DNA of 64,000 nt from Gp6-AA40 sp035293405 (lineage in GTDB: Bacteria > Acidobacteriota > Vicinamibacteria > Vicinamibacterales > UBA2999), in NCBI GenBank assembly GCA_035293405.1, contig DATDOE010000128.1, forward strand, positions 54,637-118,636. The letters are read 5' to 3'. Shown here piece by piece: positions 52,008-60,791 of the stretch (within the stretch, counting starts at the first letter, position 1; each line of letters opens with the position of its first letter). The notes below the pieces were generated by a model. It was not told the DNA's origin. It made no database searches and saw only the letters and a list, made by a program, of their open reading frames with translations. The translations under genes were made by a program, and so were the position numbers.

Positions 52008-53437
52008 GGGACCTCTGCCAGGTGCAGGCTCGGCGCCGACGTCCGTAGCGAAAGCTCCGGGTTGCGGCGAGGTGAATGCGGATGGGCGGTGGGCACGTCA
52101 ACCGGATACACGCCAGAGAAGCAGCCGTTGCACATCTCGGTCATCGGGGCCGCGACGGCACTCAGCGACTCGAGCGACAGGAAGGCCAGGGAGTCGGCGC
52201 CGATCATCTGCTGCATCGATGCGAGATCGCGCCCCGTGGCGAAGAGCTCGCGGTAGTCCGGCGTGTCCACGCCGAAGTGACACGTGGCGATCGTCGGCGG
52301 GCTGGTGATCCGCACGTGCACTTCACGAGCGCCGGCGTCGCGAAGCCTGTGCACGAGATGCCGGCACGTGTTGCCGCGGACGATCGAGTCGTCCACGAGG
52401 ATCACGCGGCGATCGCGGATGAGACTCGGAATCGGATTCCACTTCGCCAGAATCGCCTCGGTTCGGGCGGCCGGCGTCGGCTCGATGAACGTGCGTCCCA
52501 CGACGTGGCTGCGGAAGAGCGCGAGGCCGAGTTCCAGGCCGCTGGCCCGCGCGTATCCGACAGCGCCGTATACCGCTGAATCGGGAACCGGCACGACCAC
52601 GTCGGCGGCGGCGGGGGCCTCGAGCGCCAGACGCTCGCCCAGCCGGGTTCGAAACGCCGCCACACTCTGGCCGAACACGACGCTGTCGGGCCGCGCGAAG
52701 TAGATCAGCTCGAAGATGCACGGCGCCGGCGGCGCCCACGGGGCCAGGCCCATGAGCGAGCGCGCACGATCGCCTTCGACCAGGACGATCTCACCCGGCG
52801 CGACGTCGCGCACGTAGTCCGCACCGATGCTGTCGAGCGCACAGGTCTCGGAGCTGATGACGGTGGCCGCTCCGAGCCGGCCGATGCTGAGTGGCCGCAT
52901 GCCGAGTGGGTCGCGCAGCGCGCACAAGCTGTCGGCGGTCAGGACGACCACCGAATAGGCGGGCGCGACGCCCTGAAACGCCGCGCGCACGGCGCCGCCG
53001 AGATCGCCCGTATAGTGTTGCGCCACACGCCGCGTCAGCAGATCGCTGTCGCTCGCGGCCGGGATCCCCGATCCCGAGACGCGCACGCGCAACGCGTCCA
53101 CGTTGACGATATGGCCATTGTGACCGAGCGCGACTGCGCCATGCGCGCCCGTGCAGAGGATCGGCTGCGCGCTCTCGAGCGAACGATCGCCACAGGTGCC
53201 ATAGCGCACGTGTCCAATCGCCGCCGGCGCTTCGATGCGCTCGGCACGAGGCGCCAGCGCACGCACCGGCCCCATGACCTTGACGCACTCCACCGTGCCG
53301 TCACGCGCGTAGGCCACACCCGCGCTCTCCTGCCCGCGGTGCTGCAGCGCTGCCAACCCGCGCAGCGTCAACGGCACCGCCTCCGGGTGGCCATACACGC
53401 CGAACAGCCCGCACTTGTCCTCGAATTTGTCCGACAT
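52004..53437 (-). CDS. purF: Amidophosphoribosyltransferase in the peptide cluster
   Basis: A complete 477-residue glutamine PRPP amidotransferase that makes phosphoribosylamine. Cys9 (DKCGLFGVYGH) is the N-terminal nucleophile after an eight-residue propeptide. The PRPP loop is VILVDDSIVRGNT. The [4Fe-4S] cysteines of the Bacillus-type enzyme are represented by CIFELIYFARPDS, ATCHFGVDTP and MCNGCFSG. The last 35 residues are an extra tail (HPHSPRRNPELSL). All key residues are present, so it should be active. PurF usually sits in a purine operon; here it overlaps the DAHP synthase gene by four bases within a peptide cluster. Whether it is the only purF in the genome cannot be seen. Confidence 0.92.
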   Translation of the reverse strand: MSDKFEDKCGLFGVYGHPEAVPLTLRGLAALQHRGQESAGVAYARDGTVECVKVMGPVRALAPRAERIEAPAAIGHVRYGTCGDRSLESAQPILCTGAHGAVALGHNGHIVNVDALRVRVSGSGIPAASDSDLLTRRVAQHYTGDLGGAVRAAFQGVAPAYSVVVLTADSLCALRDPLGMRPLSIGRLGAATVISSETCALDSIGADYVRDVAPGEIVLVEGDRARSLMGLAPWAPPAPCIFELIYFARPDSVVFGQSVAAFRTRLGERLALEAPAAADVVVPVPDSAVYGAVGYARASGLELGLALFRSHVVGRTFIEPTPAARTEAILAKWNPIPSLIRDRRVILVDDSIVRGNTCRHLVHRLRDAGAREVHVRITSPPTIATCHFGVDTPDYRELFATGRDLASMQQMIGADSLAFLSLESLSAVAAPMTEMCNGCFSGVYPVDVPTAHPHSPRRNPELSLRTSAPSLHLAEVP

Positions 53438-53482
53438 CGCCGCTCCCGTTCTCGCGTAAGGCTCGTGGACCGTGGCTGGCGC

Positions 53483-55024
53483 TCAGCGGGCAACCAGCAC
53501 CGGCGCCCGCCGGAACACGCGCGGCGGTGCGGGCACCGCCCATTCGAAGCCGTCGGCCGATGGCACCAGCCCGTTCTCGAACATCGGCCGGCTCTGCATC
53601 GGCACGCCAATCGCCTGGCTCTGCATCTGCACGGCCTCGGCGGTCAGGTTTTGCATGAACGCGTCTCGCAGCTCGGCGTCGCCGTAGCGCCCATCGGACG
53701 ACTCGTCGCCGTCCATGTACATGTCGCTCGCGCCGAATGCGCCGGGGAAGAGGTGCTTCGAGAGCTCGGACGTCGGCGCCGCAGCGCGGCTGCCGGCGCT
53801 CAATTTCTCGCCCGTGCCGATGCCACCGACCAGCCGGATGAACGCCTCGGCACCCGCGTCCGGCGCGCTGAGCACCTTTCGCGCCGACCAGTAGTACGAG
53901 TCGAGATCCTGCTCCAGGTCGTAGAAGGCGACGAGGAAGTCGTGAAAGTACTTGTACTCGCGGAGATACCGGTTCTGGAACTCGGTGAACGCGCGCTGCT
54001 CGCTCACCCCCCCGGCCAGCCAGGTGTTCACCGATCGCGCGGCAAGCAGACCCGAATACGTCGCGAGGTGCACGCCGGAAGAGAACACCGGATCGATGAA
54101 GCAGGCGGCATCGCCGATGAGCGCCAGTCCTGGACGCCAGAACGCCGTGTGGCAGTACGAGAAGTCCTTGCGCACGCGCACCTCGCCATAGGGCCCCTCG
54201 GTGACCCGCTGCGCGTCGGTCAACAGCTCGCGAATCGGCTCGCACTGGTCGAGGAGCTCCGCAAAGGCCACCTGCTTGTCCTTGTGCAGCACGCCCGCGT
54301 GCTCCTGTCCGATGACGACCCCGACGCTCGTCAGCTCTGAAGAGAGCGGAATGTACCAAATCCACCCCTTCTCGAACGCGGCGCAGAAGATGTTGCCCGA
54401 CCGCGGTGGCGGCAGGCGCTTCCCGTTGCGGAAGTAGCCGAAGACCGCCAGGTTGCGGAAGAACTTGGAGTCCACGCGCTTGCCGACGTGCTTGGCGAGC
54501 CACGTTCCATGACCCGATCCGTCGAGGACGTACTTGGCGCGAACGGTGACGGGTTGGCCGCGGTCGTCAGTCACCTGCACGCCGACGACGCGGTCGTCTT
54601 CCACGATTACGTCGGACACGGCATGCTGCTCGCGCACGTCGACGCCTTTCCGGCGGGCGTTGTCAACCAGGATCTTGTCGAACTTCATGCGCTCGACCTG
54701 GTAGGCATGCGAGGTCGGACCGTCGAACTCTGATGAAGCGGCGAAGGAGAACGTCCATGGCTCTTTGTTCTTCCCCCAGCGGAAGGTGCCTCCCAGCTTA
54801 TGGACGAAGTTCGCCGCCTTCAGTTCTTCGGTGACCCCGAGGATCGAGCAGATCCCGTGGATGGTGGAGGGCAACAGCGACTCGCCGACCTTGTACAGCG
54901 GCAGCGTCTCCTTCTCGAGCAGGAGCACGCGATGTCCGCGAAGCGCAATGATCGTTGACGCTGTCGCCCCAGCCGGGCCGGCGCCCACGACCACTGCATC
55001 GAAACATTCCTCTCTTGGTCCCAT
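53483..55024 (-). CDS. FADH2-dependent halogenase, glycopeptide (BhaA/VhaA) type
   Basis: A 513-residue flavin-dependent halogenase that uses FADH2, O2 and chloride to chlorinate a phenolic ring, often on a carrier-bound peptide. The FAD motif is VVVGAGPAGATAS, the halogenase signature WxWxIP is WIWYIP at 221-226, and the GES motif (YKVGESLLPSTIHGIC) is present. Whole blocks match what I recall of glycopeptide Hpg/Tyr halogenases: SHAYQVERMKFDKIL, YGEVRVRKDFSYCHTAFWRP, GDAACFIDPVFSSGVHLATY. Start ATG at 55024, preceded by GGGGAGCAACGC. It therefore likely chlorinates an Hpg or tyrosine-derived residue. It is followed by purF after 45 bases. Confidence 0.9.
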   Translation of the reverse strand: MGPREECFDAVVVGAGPAGATASTIIALRGHRVLLLEKETLPLYKVGESLLPSTIHGICSILGVTEELKAANFVHKLGGTFRWGKNKEPWTFSFAASSEFDGPTSHAYQVERMKFDKILVDNARRKGVDVREQHAVSDVIVEDDRVVGVQVTDDRGQPVTVRAKYVLDGSGHGTWLAKHVGKRVDSKFFRNLAVFGYFRNGKRLPPPRSGNIFCAAFEKGWIWYIPLSSELTSVGVVIGQEHAGVLHKDKQVAFAELLDQCEPIRELLTDAQRVTEGPYGEVRVRKDFSYCHTAFWRPGLALIGDAACFIDPVFSSGVHLATYSGLLAARSVNTWLAGGVSEQRAFTEFQNRYLREYKYFHDFLVAFYDLEQDLDSYYWSARKVLSAPDAGAEAFIRLVGGIGTGEKLSAGSRAAAPTSELSKHLFPGAFGASDMYMDGDESSDGRYGDAELRDAFMQNLTAEAVQMQSQAIGVPMQSRPMFENGLVPSADGFEWAVPAPPRVFRRAPVLVAR

Positions 55025-55318
55025 GCGTTGCTCCCCGGACGCGAGCGTCCGATCGAAGTGATCCCTGAATGGAAGTGAAGCCGCTGGCGTCCGCACGCGC
55101 CGGCGTGATCGCGAAGTCACGGTGCGGTGCACCGCGCTCACCGTAGTACCGCTGATGTCGACGGTGTGCTCAGCGGGTATCGGTCAATGCGTCGGTTGCA
55201 GGTACCGCCGCTCTGTGGATGAAGAACGCGAACGCGTCAGGCTGCCGCCATCGACGTATCGGAGCGCGTGTGGCGCTCTCGATACGCGACGTGGCGAATC
55301 AACGAATGCCGGCGGCCG
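55025..55318. promoter_or_regulatory. Intergenic region upstream of the halogenase gene
   Basis: 294 bases without a gene between the permease stop and the halogenase start. It is the longest such gap within the left half of the cluster and therefore the likeliest promoter site for the halogenase-to-methyltransferase transcript. No specific -35/-10 pair or repeat could be assigned with confidence. Confidence 0.35.
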
Positions 55319-57877
55319 CTACTCGACTCTGAGCACGATGTTGGGGTCGAGACGCGAGGCGCGCCATGCGGGCAACAGGCACGCGACCGCAGCGACGGTC
55401 AAGATCGTCATGATGACCGCGACCACGGTGACCGCGTCGGTCGGCTGCACGCCGAAGAGAAGCGACGCGATCAGCTGATTCAAACCGAACGCACCTGCCA
55501 GTCCACCGGCAGCGCCGATGACCGCGAGGACCAGGCCCTGGCGCATCACCTGTACCAGCACGCTGGCGCGGCTCGCGCCGAGCGCCATGCGCAAGCCAAT
55601 CTCGCGGCGCCGTTCCGCCACCATGTAGGACAGCACGCCGTAGGTGCCGACCGCGGCCAGCAGCAGCGCCAACCCGGCGAAGGCCCCGACCAGCTGCGCC
55701 AGCAGCCGCGGACGGCGGATCGCTTCGGCAAACACGCCATCCATGTCGCGCAGCCGGACCACCGGGATGGTGCGATCGTTGTCACGCACGACCCGCTCGA
55801 TGCTCTGCGACAGCGCCGTCGACGGCAGCGTCGTCCGAAGCATGACGTTGAGGGTGCTCGGGACCAGCCCGAAGGGCGGTGGGATGTTGGCCATCTGCTC
55901 GACGAAGAAGTAGACCTCGGTGCCGGTCTTCTGATCGACCCCGCCCTGCTTCACGTCCTTGGCGACGCCGATCACGGTGAACCACGGGATCCGGTCGCTA
56001 CCAGCGGGCCGCAGCTGCTGACCGATCGGGTTCAGTCCCTTCCAGAACGTGTCCACCAGCGTCTCGTTGACGACGGCCACCATGCCCGGACTCGCGGTGT
56101 CAGTGGGCTCGAACCCGCGGCCCTGGACGATCTGGATTCCGGTCGTCTCGAAATAGTCGGACATGACGTTCTGGTAGTAGTCCACGGTCTCGAAGGGTCC
56201 CTTGATCGTCGGGGGCGGCGTGTAGTTGCCGACGTCCGTGAAGTTGGCGTCGAGCGGCCGATTCGGCGGAAGGCCCGACATCGCGCTTGCCGCCCGGACT
56301 CCCGGCAGCGCGCGCAACTCGTCGAGGAGCCTTCGAAACATCTGCGCGCGATTGGCCGCCTGCGGGTAGCTGACCGTCGGCAGCGTCATCGAGAACGTCA
56401 CCAGACGCGAGCGGTCGAAGCCGGCGTCAACGTTGGCGAGGTTGTAGACCGTGCGCACCAACAGGCCGGCGCCGATGACCAGCATCACGGCCAGCGCGAC
56501 TTCGGCGATCACCAGACCGCGGCGGACGTGATGCCGGGCCGCGCCTGTCGACCCCTTCGCGCCGCCTTCTTTGAGCGCCGTGACGAGGTTCTTCACGCGC
56601 GTGTGCGCCACGGGAGCGAGACCGAAGAGCAGACCGGTCGACGCCGCAACGCACAACGTGAACAGAAACACGATCGGATCGACGGCAACCTCGCTGGTGC
56701 GCGGCAGACTGTTCGGGTAGGCGAGCGCGATCGCCTCCACGCTGACCTGCGCGAGGAGCAGGCCGAGGATGCCGCCACCGATTGAGAGCAGGACGCCCTC
56801 GGTGATGAACTGGCGCAGGAGCCGGGTCTGGGTCGCGCCGAGTGCGGTTCTGAGCGCGAGCTCGCGATTACGCCCTTCTGCGCGAACGAGGAGGAGGTTG
56901 GCCAGGTTCGCGCAGGCGATGAGGAGTACGAACCCGACTGCCGCCTGGAGCACCCAGATCGAACGGCCCGCGCTCCCGATGACCTCGTCCTGTACTGGCT
57001 TCATCTGCAGGACGTGCCCACTGCCCGGTCCGGCGGCCGTGAAGACATGGTTTCGCGCGCCGACGCGGTCACCCCAGTTCTGCAGCAACGCGCTCAGTTC
57101 GGTGCGTGCCGCTTGCGGCGTGACGCCGTCCTCGAGGCGGCCGATGAGATACAAAAAGTGATTGCCGCGATTCTGCCGGTTACCCGGGTTGATGCCGAGC
57201 GGCAGCCACACCTCGGTGCGATTGTCCATGACATCCGCGCCCGGCGGCATGATGCCGATCACTTCACGGCGCACGCCGTCGAGGTCCACCGTCCGCCCGA
57301 GGATCGGCCGGCCGCCGAACGCCGTCTGCCACAATTCGTGCGAGAGGAGCGCGATGCGCGGCGGGATCGGCGGCGGCTGTCCGGGCTGCGGCGGCGGACC
57401 GGTGACATCGGTTTCTCCCTCCGCGAACAGGCGGCCCTGCGCCGCCGTGAGCCCCAACGCGGTGAGCAGGCGATCGTCCACCGAGGCCGTGCGCACGCGC
57501 AGCGGCCGCTCGGTCGCCGACAGATTCGCTTCGCCCGTCCGGTAGGCGCCCACCACCGCGAACGACTGATTGAGCTCTCGATATTCGAGGTACTCCGGTG
57601 GCGACACCCAGAACTGTTCGATGCCGAGTTCAGGGTATTGAGTGGTGAGGAACATCAGCCGCTCGGGGCGCGGATACTCGAGTGGCCGGAGAATGACGCC
57701 ATGCACGATCGAAAAGATCGCCGCGTTGGCACCAATCCCGAGCGCCATCGTCAAGAGCGCCACAGCGGTGAACACAGGACTGCGCCGCAGCGTGCGCAGC
57801 CCCTGACGAATGTCGCGCGTCAAGTCGTGGACGAGCGAATGCGTTGTCACACGGATGCTCCGGAAGACTCGCGTCAT
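55319..57877 (-). CDS. MacB/FtsX-type permease of the acidobacterial orphan kind
   Basis: An 852-residue permease of the same family as that at 28220-30922, but with a shorter N terminus (no long cytoplasmic helical extension). It has LRTLRRSPVFTAVALLTMAL, GIGANAAIFSIVHGVILRPL, a periplasmic MacB domain, a middle transmembrane cluster (LLIACANLANLLLVRAEGRN, RELALRTALGATQTRLLRQF) and the terminal cluster with EIGLRMALGASRASVLVQVM. No ATPase gene accompanies it. Inside the peptide cluster it could take part in export or resistance, but it may be a bystander; members of this family are numerous in Acidobacteriota. Confidence 0.88.
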   Translation of the reverse strand: MTRVFRSIRVTTHSLVHDLTRDIRQGLRTLRRSPVFTAVALLTMALGIGANAAIFSIVHGVILRPLEYPRPERLMFLTTQYPELGIEQFWVSPPEYLEYRELNQSFAVVGAYRTGEANLSATERPLRVRTASVDDRLLTALGLTAAQGRLFAEGETDVTGPPPQPGQPPPIPPRIALLSHELWQTAFGGRPILGRTVDLDGVRREVIGIMPPGADVMDNRTEVWLPLGINPGNRQNRGNHFLYLIGRLEDGVTPQAARTELSALLQNWGDRVGARNHVFTAAGPGSGHVLQMKPVQDEVIGSAGRSIWVLQAAVGFVLLIACANLANLLLVRAEGRNRELALRTALGATQTRLLRQFITEGVLLSIGGGILGLLLAQVSVEAIALAYPNSLPRTSEVAVDPIVFLFTLCVAASTGLLFGLAPVAHTRVKNLVTALKEGGAKGSTGAARHHVRRGLVIAEVALAVMLVIGAGLLVRTVYNLANVDAGFDRSRLVTFSMTLPTVSYPQAANRAQMFRRLLDELRALPGVRAASAMSGLPPNRPLDANFTDVGNYTPPPTIKGPFETVDYYQNVMSDYFETTGIQIVQGRGFEPTDTASPGMVAVVNETLVDTFWKGLNPIGQQLRPAGSDRIPWFTVIGVAKDVKQGGVDQKTGTEVYFFVEQMANIPPPFGLVPSTLNVMLRTTLPSTALSQSIERVVRDNDRTIPVVRLRDMDGVFAEAIRRPRLLAQLVGAFAGLALLLAAVGTYGVLSYMVAERRREIGLRMALGASRASVLVQVMRQGLVLAVIGAAGGLAGAFGLNQLIASLLFGVQPTDAVTVVAVIMTILTVAAVACLLPAWRASRLDPNIVLRVE

Positions 57878-58194
57878 GACACAACCTCGGCGTTGGCGGA
57901 GGGCACTGGTATCTGCATCACCGCCTCAACTGTTTCAACTGTTTCAACCCGAACTGTTTCAACTGTTTCAGCCATTCAGCACCACGTTCGTCGAGCGTTG
58001 GCTCGCCGGCCCTCCCCGATATCCGAGGCAGGAACCAAGCCAATCCCAGGAGACCTTCAACTCGTTCTCGTACCGGCACTTGCATCTCGATGTTCGACGG
58101 CCTCGACTGTCGGGCTGTTCGCTCCTGGGATGCCGTGTCCGCCACCAGACAAGGCCCACGCGGTCAACGTGCAAGGCCCGCACCGCTCTCTGTT
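57878..58194. other. Intergenic region with direct repeats
   Basis: 317 bases between the thioesterase stop and the permease start. It holds four copies of AACTGTTTC (57928-57969) and no gene. It probably contains the permease promoter. Confidence 0.5.
57928..57969. repeat. Four direct repeats of AACTGTTTC
   Basis: Copies at 57928-57936, 57937-57945, 57952-57960 and 57961-57969: two head-to-tail pairs separated by AACCCG. On the minus strand this reads GAAACAGTT and lies 51-92 bases before the permease start codon, a position suited to regulator binding; simple slippage expansion is the alternative. Confidence 0.75.
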
Positions 58195-58992
58195 TCACGA
58201 ATGCACACAACTTCCCTCGAGCGACGCGCGAAGCTCGTCTGCGACGTCCGCGACGAGCGCCTGCCGCGCCTGGGTCACGTAGAAATGGCCACCTGGTATC
58301 AGCACGCGGCGGAACGAGCCCGTCGTGTGACGACGCCACGCCTGGAGCTCGGCCTCCGACACGCTGTGATCGTCGATGCCGCCATAGGCGGTGATCGGGA
58401 CGGCCATCGGCGCCGGCTCCTGGCGGTAGCTGTGCGTCTCTGAGAGCGCAAAGTCGGCGCGCAAGATCGGAATGAAGACGTCCATCAGCTCGGGATCGCA
58501 GAGCACTTCGTCGGGAGTGCCGGCAAGCCGGCGCAGCTCCTCGACGAACTCCTCGTGCGGCAGCGTGTGCGCGAGCGGCGGTGCCTGCGGCACGTGGGGC
58601 GCACGGCGCGCCGAGACAAACAAGTGCAGCGGCAGCGTCCGCCGATCCCGTCGCAGCCGGCACGCCAGCTCGAAAGCCAGTGCCGCGCCAAGGCTGTGGC
58701 CGAAGAACGCGAACGGACGATCCATCCACGCCGTGAGCCCGTCGGCGAGGCGCTCGATTGCGTCGTCCCACCGTGTGATCAGCGGCTCGCCGAGCCGGCT
58801 CCCCCGGCCAGGCAACTGCACGGCGCACACTTCCACATCGTCGGGAAAGAGGTGCGCCCACGACGAGAAGATCCATGGTCCACCGCCGGCGTACGGGAAA
58901 CACAGGAGCCGCAGCGTCGCCTCCGGCCTCGGCGCTGGCACGATGGCCCACGGGTGGCGCGCCATCGTGCTCGTCATCGGTCTCGGCGTCAT
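58195..58992 (-). CDS. Type II thioesterase (editing thioesterase)
   Basis: A 265-residue stand-alone alpha/beta-hydrolase thioesterase of the NRPS/PKS editing type that removes wrong or stalled acyl groups from carrier domains. The catalytic serine is Ser100 in FFGHSLGAALAFELA, the aspartate lies in GGIDDHSVSEAEL, and the histidine in IPGGHFYVTQ. The N-terminal block LRLLCFPYAGGG is typical. Start ATG at 58992 lies 17 bases after the ABC transporter stop; ATGs at 58977 and 58965 are alternatives. It is in line with the NRPS and exporter genes. Confidence 0.92.
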   Translation of the reverse strand: MTPRPMTSTMARHPWAIVPAPRPEATLRLLCFPYAGGGPWIFSSWAHLFPDDVEVCAVQLPGRGSRLGEPLITRWDDAIERLADGLTAWMDRPFAFFGHSLGAALAFELACRLRRDRRTLPLHLFVSARRAPHVPQAPPLAHTLPHEEFVEELRRLAGTPDEVLCDPELMDVFIPILRADFALSETHSYRQEPAPMAVPITAYGGIDDHSVSEAELQAWRRHTTGSFRRVLIPGGHFYVTQARQALVADVADELRASLEGSCVHS

Positions 58993-59009
58993 GGATTGCC
59001 CCGGCCCGG

Positions 59010-60791
59010 TCACGCGTACGCGCGCGCCTGCATCTGGTAAAGCTGCGCGTAGAGGCCGTCGCGTCTCACGAGCTCGGGGTGCGTACCGAGCTCGCTGATG
59101 CCGCCACCGTCGAGCACCACGATCAGATCGGCCGACCGGACGGTCGAGAACCGATGTGACACGAGCACGGTGATCGCGCCGCGCGCCGATCCGGCGCGCG
59201 CTTCCCCGGCATATCGTTCGAAGAGCGCGTGCTCGGCGAGCGCGTCGAGACTGGCCGTCGGCTCGTCGAAGAACACGACGAGCGGCTGGTCGCGCATCAG
59301 CGCCCGGCCGAGCGCCAACTTCTGCCATTGTCCGGTCGACAGATCGACGCCGTGTGGCCAGCGCGCGCCGAGCTGCGTATCCGCACCGTGGGGAAGCGCC
59401 GTCAGCACCTGCGCCGCATCGGCGCGGCCGCAGGCGGCAACCACCGCGTCCCGATCGTCCACCCGCACCAGGTCGCCGAACCCGACCGCCTGCTGCGCCG
59501 TGAACTCCGGGCGCGCGAAGTCCTGGAACGCGGCCGACACGCGCTCGCGCCACGCGTCCACCGCGATCGTCGCCAGATCCACGCCGTCAACGAGGATCCG
59601 TCCCTCGGTTGGTTCGTACATCCGTGACAGCAGCTTCACGAGCGTCGTCTTCCCGGCGCCGTTCTGGCCGACCACGGCGATCACCGCGCCCGCCGGAATG
59701 CGCAGCGACACGTTGCGAAGCACCCACTGATCCGTGCCCGGATACCGGAACGACACGCGATCGAACACAACTCCGCCCGAGAGCCGCGATGGCGGCGGCA
59801 TGGTGCCGGCTCGCGTGCGACGCAGGCGCGACGCATAGTCCTCGAGCCACAACATGCGTCCGGCGGAGCGCAGCACTTCGCCGAGGCTGGCGACGAGTCG
59901 AATCGGCTCGACGATGCTGCTCCGCACCTGCTGCGCGAGAAAGGTCGCCATCACCACATCACCGATCGAGAGCCCGCCACGGCTCGCCTGCAAGAGCAAC
60001 CACAGCACGGCTCCAGAGAACGCGGTCAGGAACACCGCATCGCCGGCGCTGTTCAAGAGCGCCGCGCGCTGTCCGGCAGCAAGCGCGAGCGCTCGTCCCT
60101 CGGTCCACGCCTGGCGGAAGCGAGCCTGGATCGCCGGTGCCAACCCGAACACTCGCAGCTCCATCCCGGCATTGCGATCGACCGTCAGCTCCTGGAGATG
60201 ACGGGCCCGCCTCAGCGCAGGCGCCGAGCGCATTTCGGCGTCCTTCAACCAGCGCTGATGCAGAGTGGCGATCGGAAGCGCCGGAAGTGCGAACGGAACG
60301 AGCACCAGCAGCCACGGGCTGACAATCGCGAGCGACGTCAGAATGCTCACCGCGGCCAGCACCGTGTTGGCCGTGTAGATCAGGGTGTTGATCGAGCTGG
60401 CGAGAATCCCCTGCTGCTGCCGAAGCAGCTCGAGCCGATCCTGGCACTCCGGGAGCTCGTGCTGCTCCAGACCCGGAAGCTCGGACATGAGCGTCGCAAG
60501 CCGGCGATTGAGCGCGAAGCCAACCTCCTCGGCGAGACGGTTGCGAATCCAACTCCCGCTCCACCCGCCGGCGAACGACAGCGCACGCGTGACAACAATA
60601 CCGGCCGCGCCAGCCGCCACCTGGCCAACATCGTGCGCAATGGCCCCATCCACCATCAGCTTGAGGCACCAGGCAAACAACGGAATGCGCAGGAATCCCA
60701 GCGGTTCGAGGGCGAGGGCGGCAAATCGCCAAGGATCGGTTCGCCAGGCCGTTCGAAGCAAGAGGGCGATTGCACACCAGCGATCACGCAT
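59010..60791 (-). CDS. ABC exporter half-transporter 2 (fused permease-ATPase)
   Basis: A 593-residue protein with an N-terminal six-helix transmembrane domain (residues about 1-310) and a C-terminal ATPase. Walker A is GQNGAGKTT, the signature LSTGQWQKLALGRAL (STG instead of the usual SGG), Walker B LVVFFDEPTASLD, and the H-loop VLVSHRFSTV. The catalytic glutamate is present. It overlaps the upstream half-transporter gene by eight bases, so the two form a heterodimeric exporter. In an NRPS cluster its likely cargo is the peptide product. Confidence 0.92.
   Translation of the reverse strand: MRDRWCAIALLLRTAWRTDPWRFAALALEPLGFLRIPLFAWCLKLMVDGAIAHDVGQVAAGAAGIVVTRALSFAGGWSGSWIRNRLAEEVGFALNRRLATLMSELPGLEQHELPECQDRLELLRQQQGILASSINTLIYTANTVLAAVSILTSLAIVSPWLLVLVPFALPALPIATLHQRWLKDAEMRSAPALRRARHLQELTVDRNAGMELRVFGLAPAIQARFRQAWTEGRALALAAGQRAALLNSAGDAVFLTAFSGAVLWLLLQASRGGLSIGDVVMATFLAQQVRSSIVEPIRLVASLGEVLRSAGRMLWLEDYASRLRRTRAGTMPPPSRLSGGVVFDRVSFRYPGTDQWVLRNVSLRIPAGAVIAVVGQNGAGKTTLVKLLSRMYEPTEGRILVDGVDLATIAVDAWRERVSAAFQDFARPEFTAQQAVGFGDLVRVDDRDAVVAACGRADAAQVLTALPHGADTQLGARWPHGVDLSTGQWQKLALGRALMRDQPLVVFFDEPTASLDALAEHALFERYAGEARAGSARGAITVLVSHRFSTVRSADLIVVLDGGGISELGTHPELVRRDGLYAQLYQMQARAYA

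Noticed and set aside
57928..57969. CRISPR-like array
   Set aside because: Units are nine bases, directly adjacent or six bases apart, with no spacers and no cas genes.
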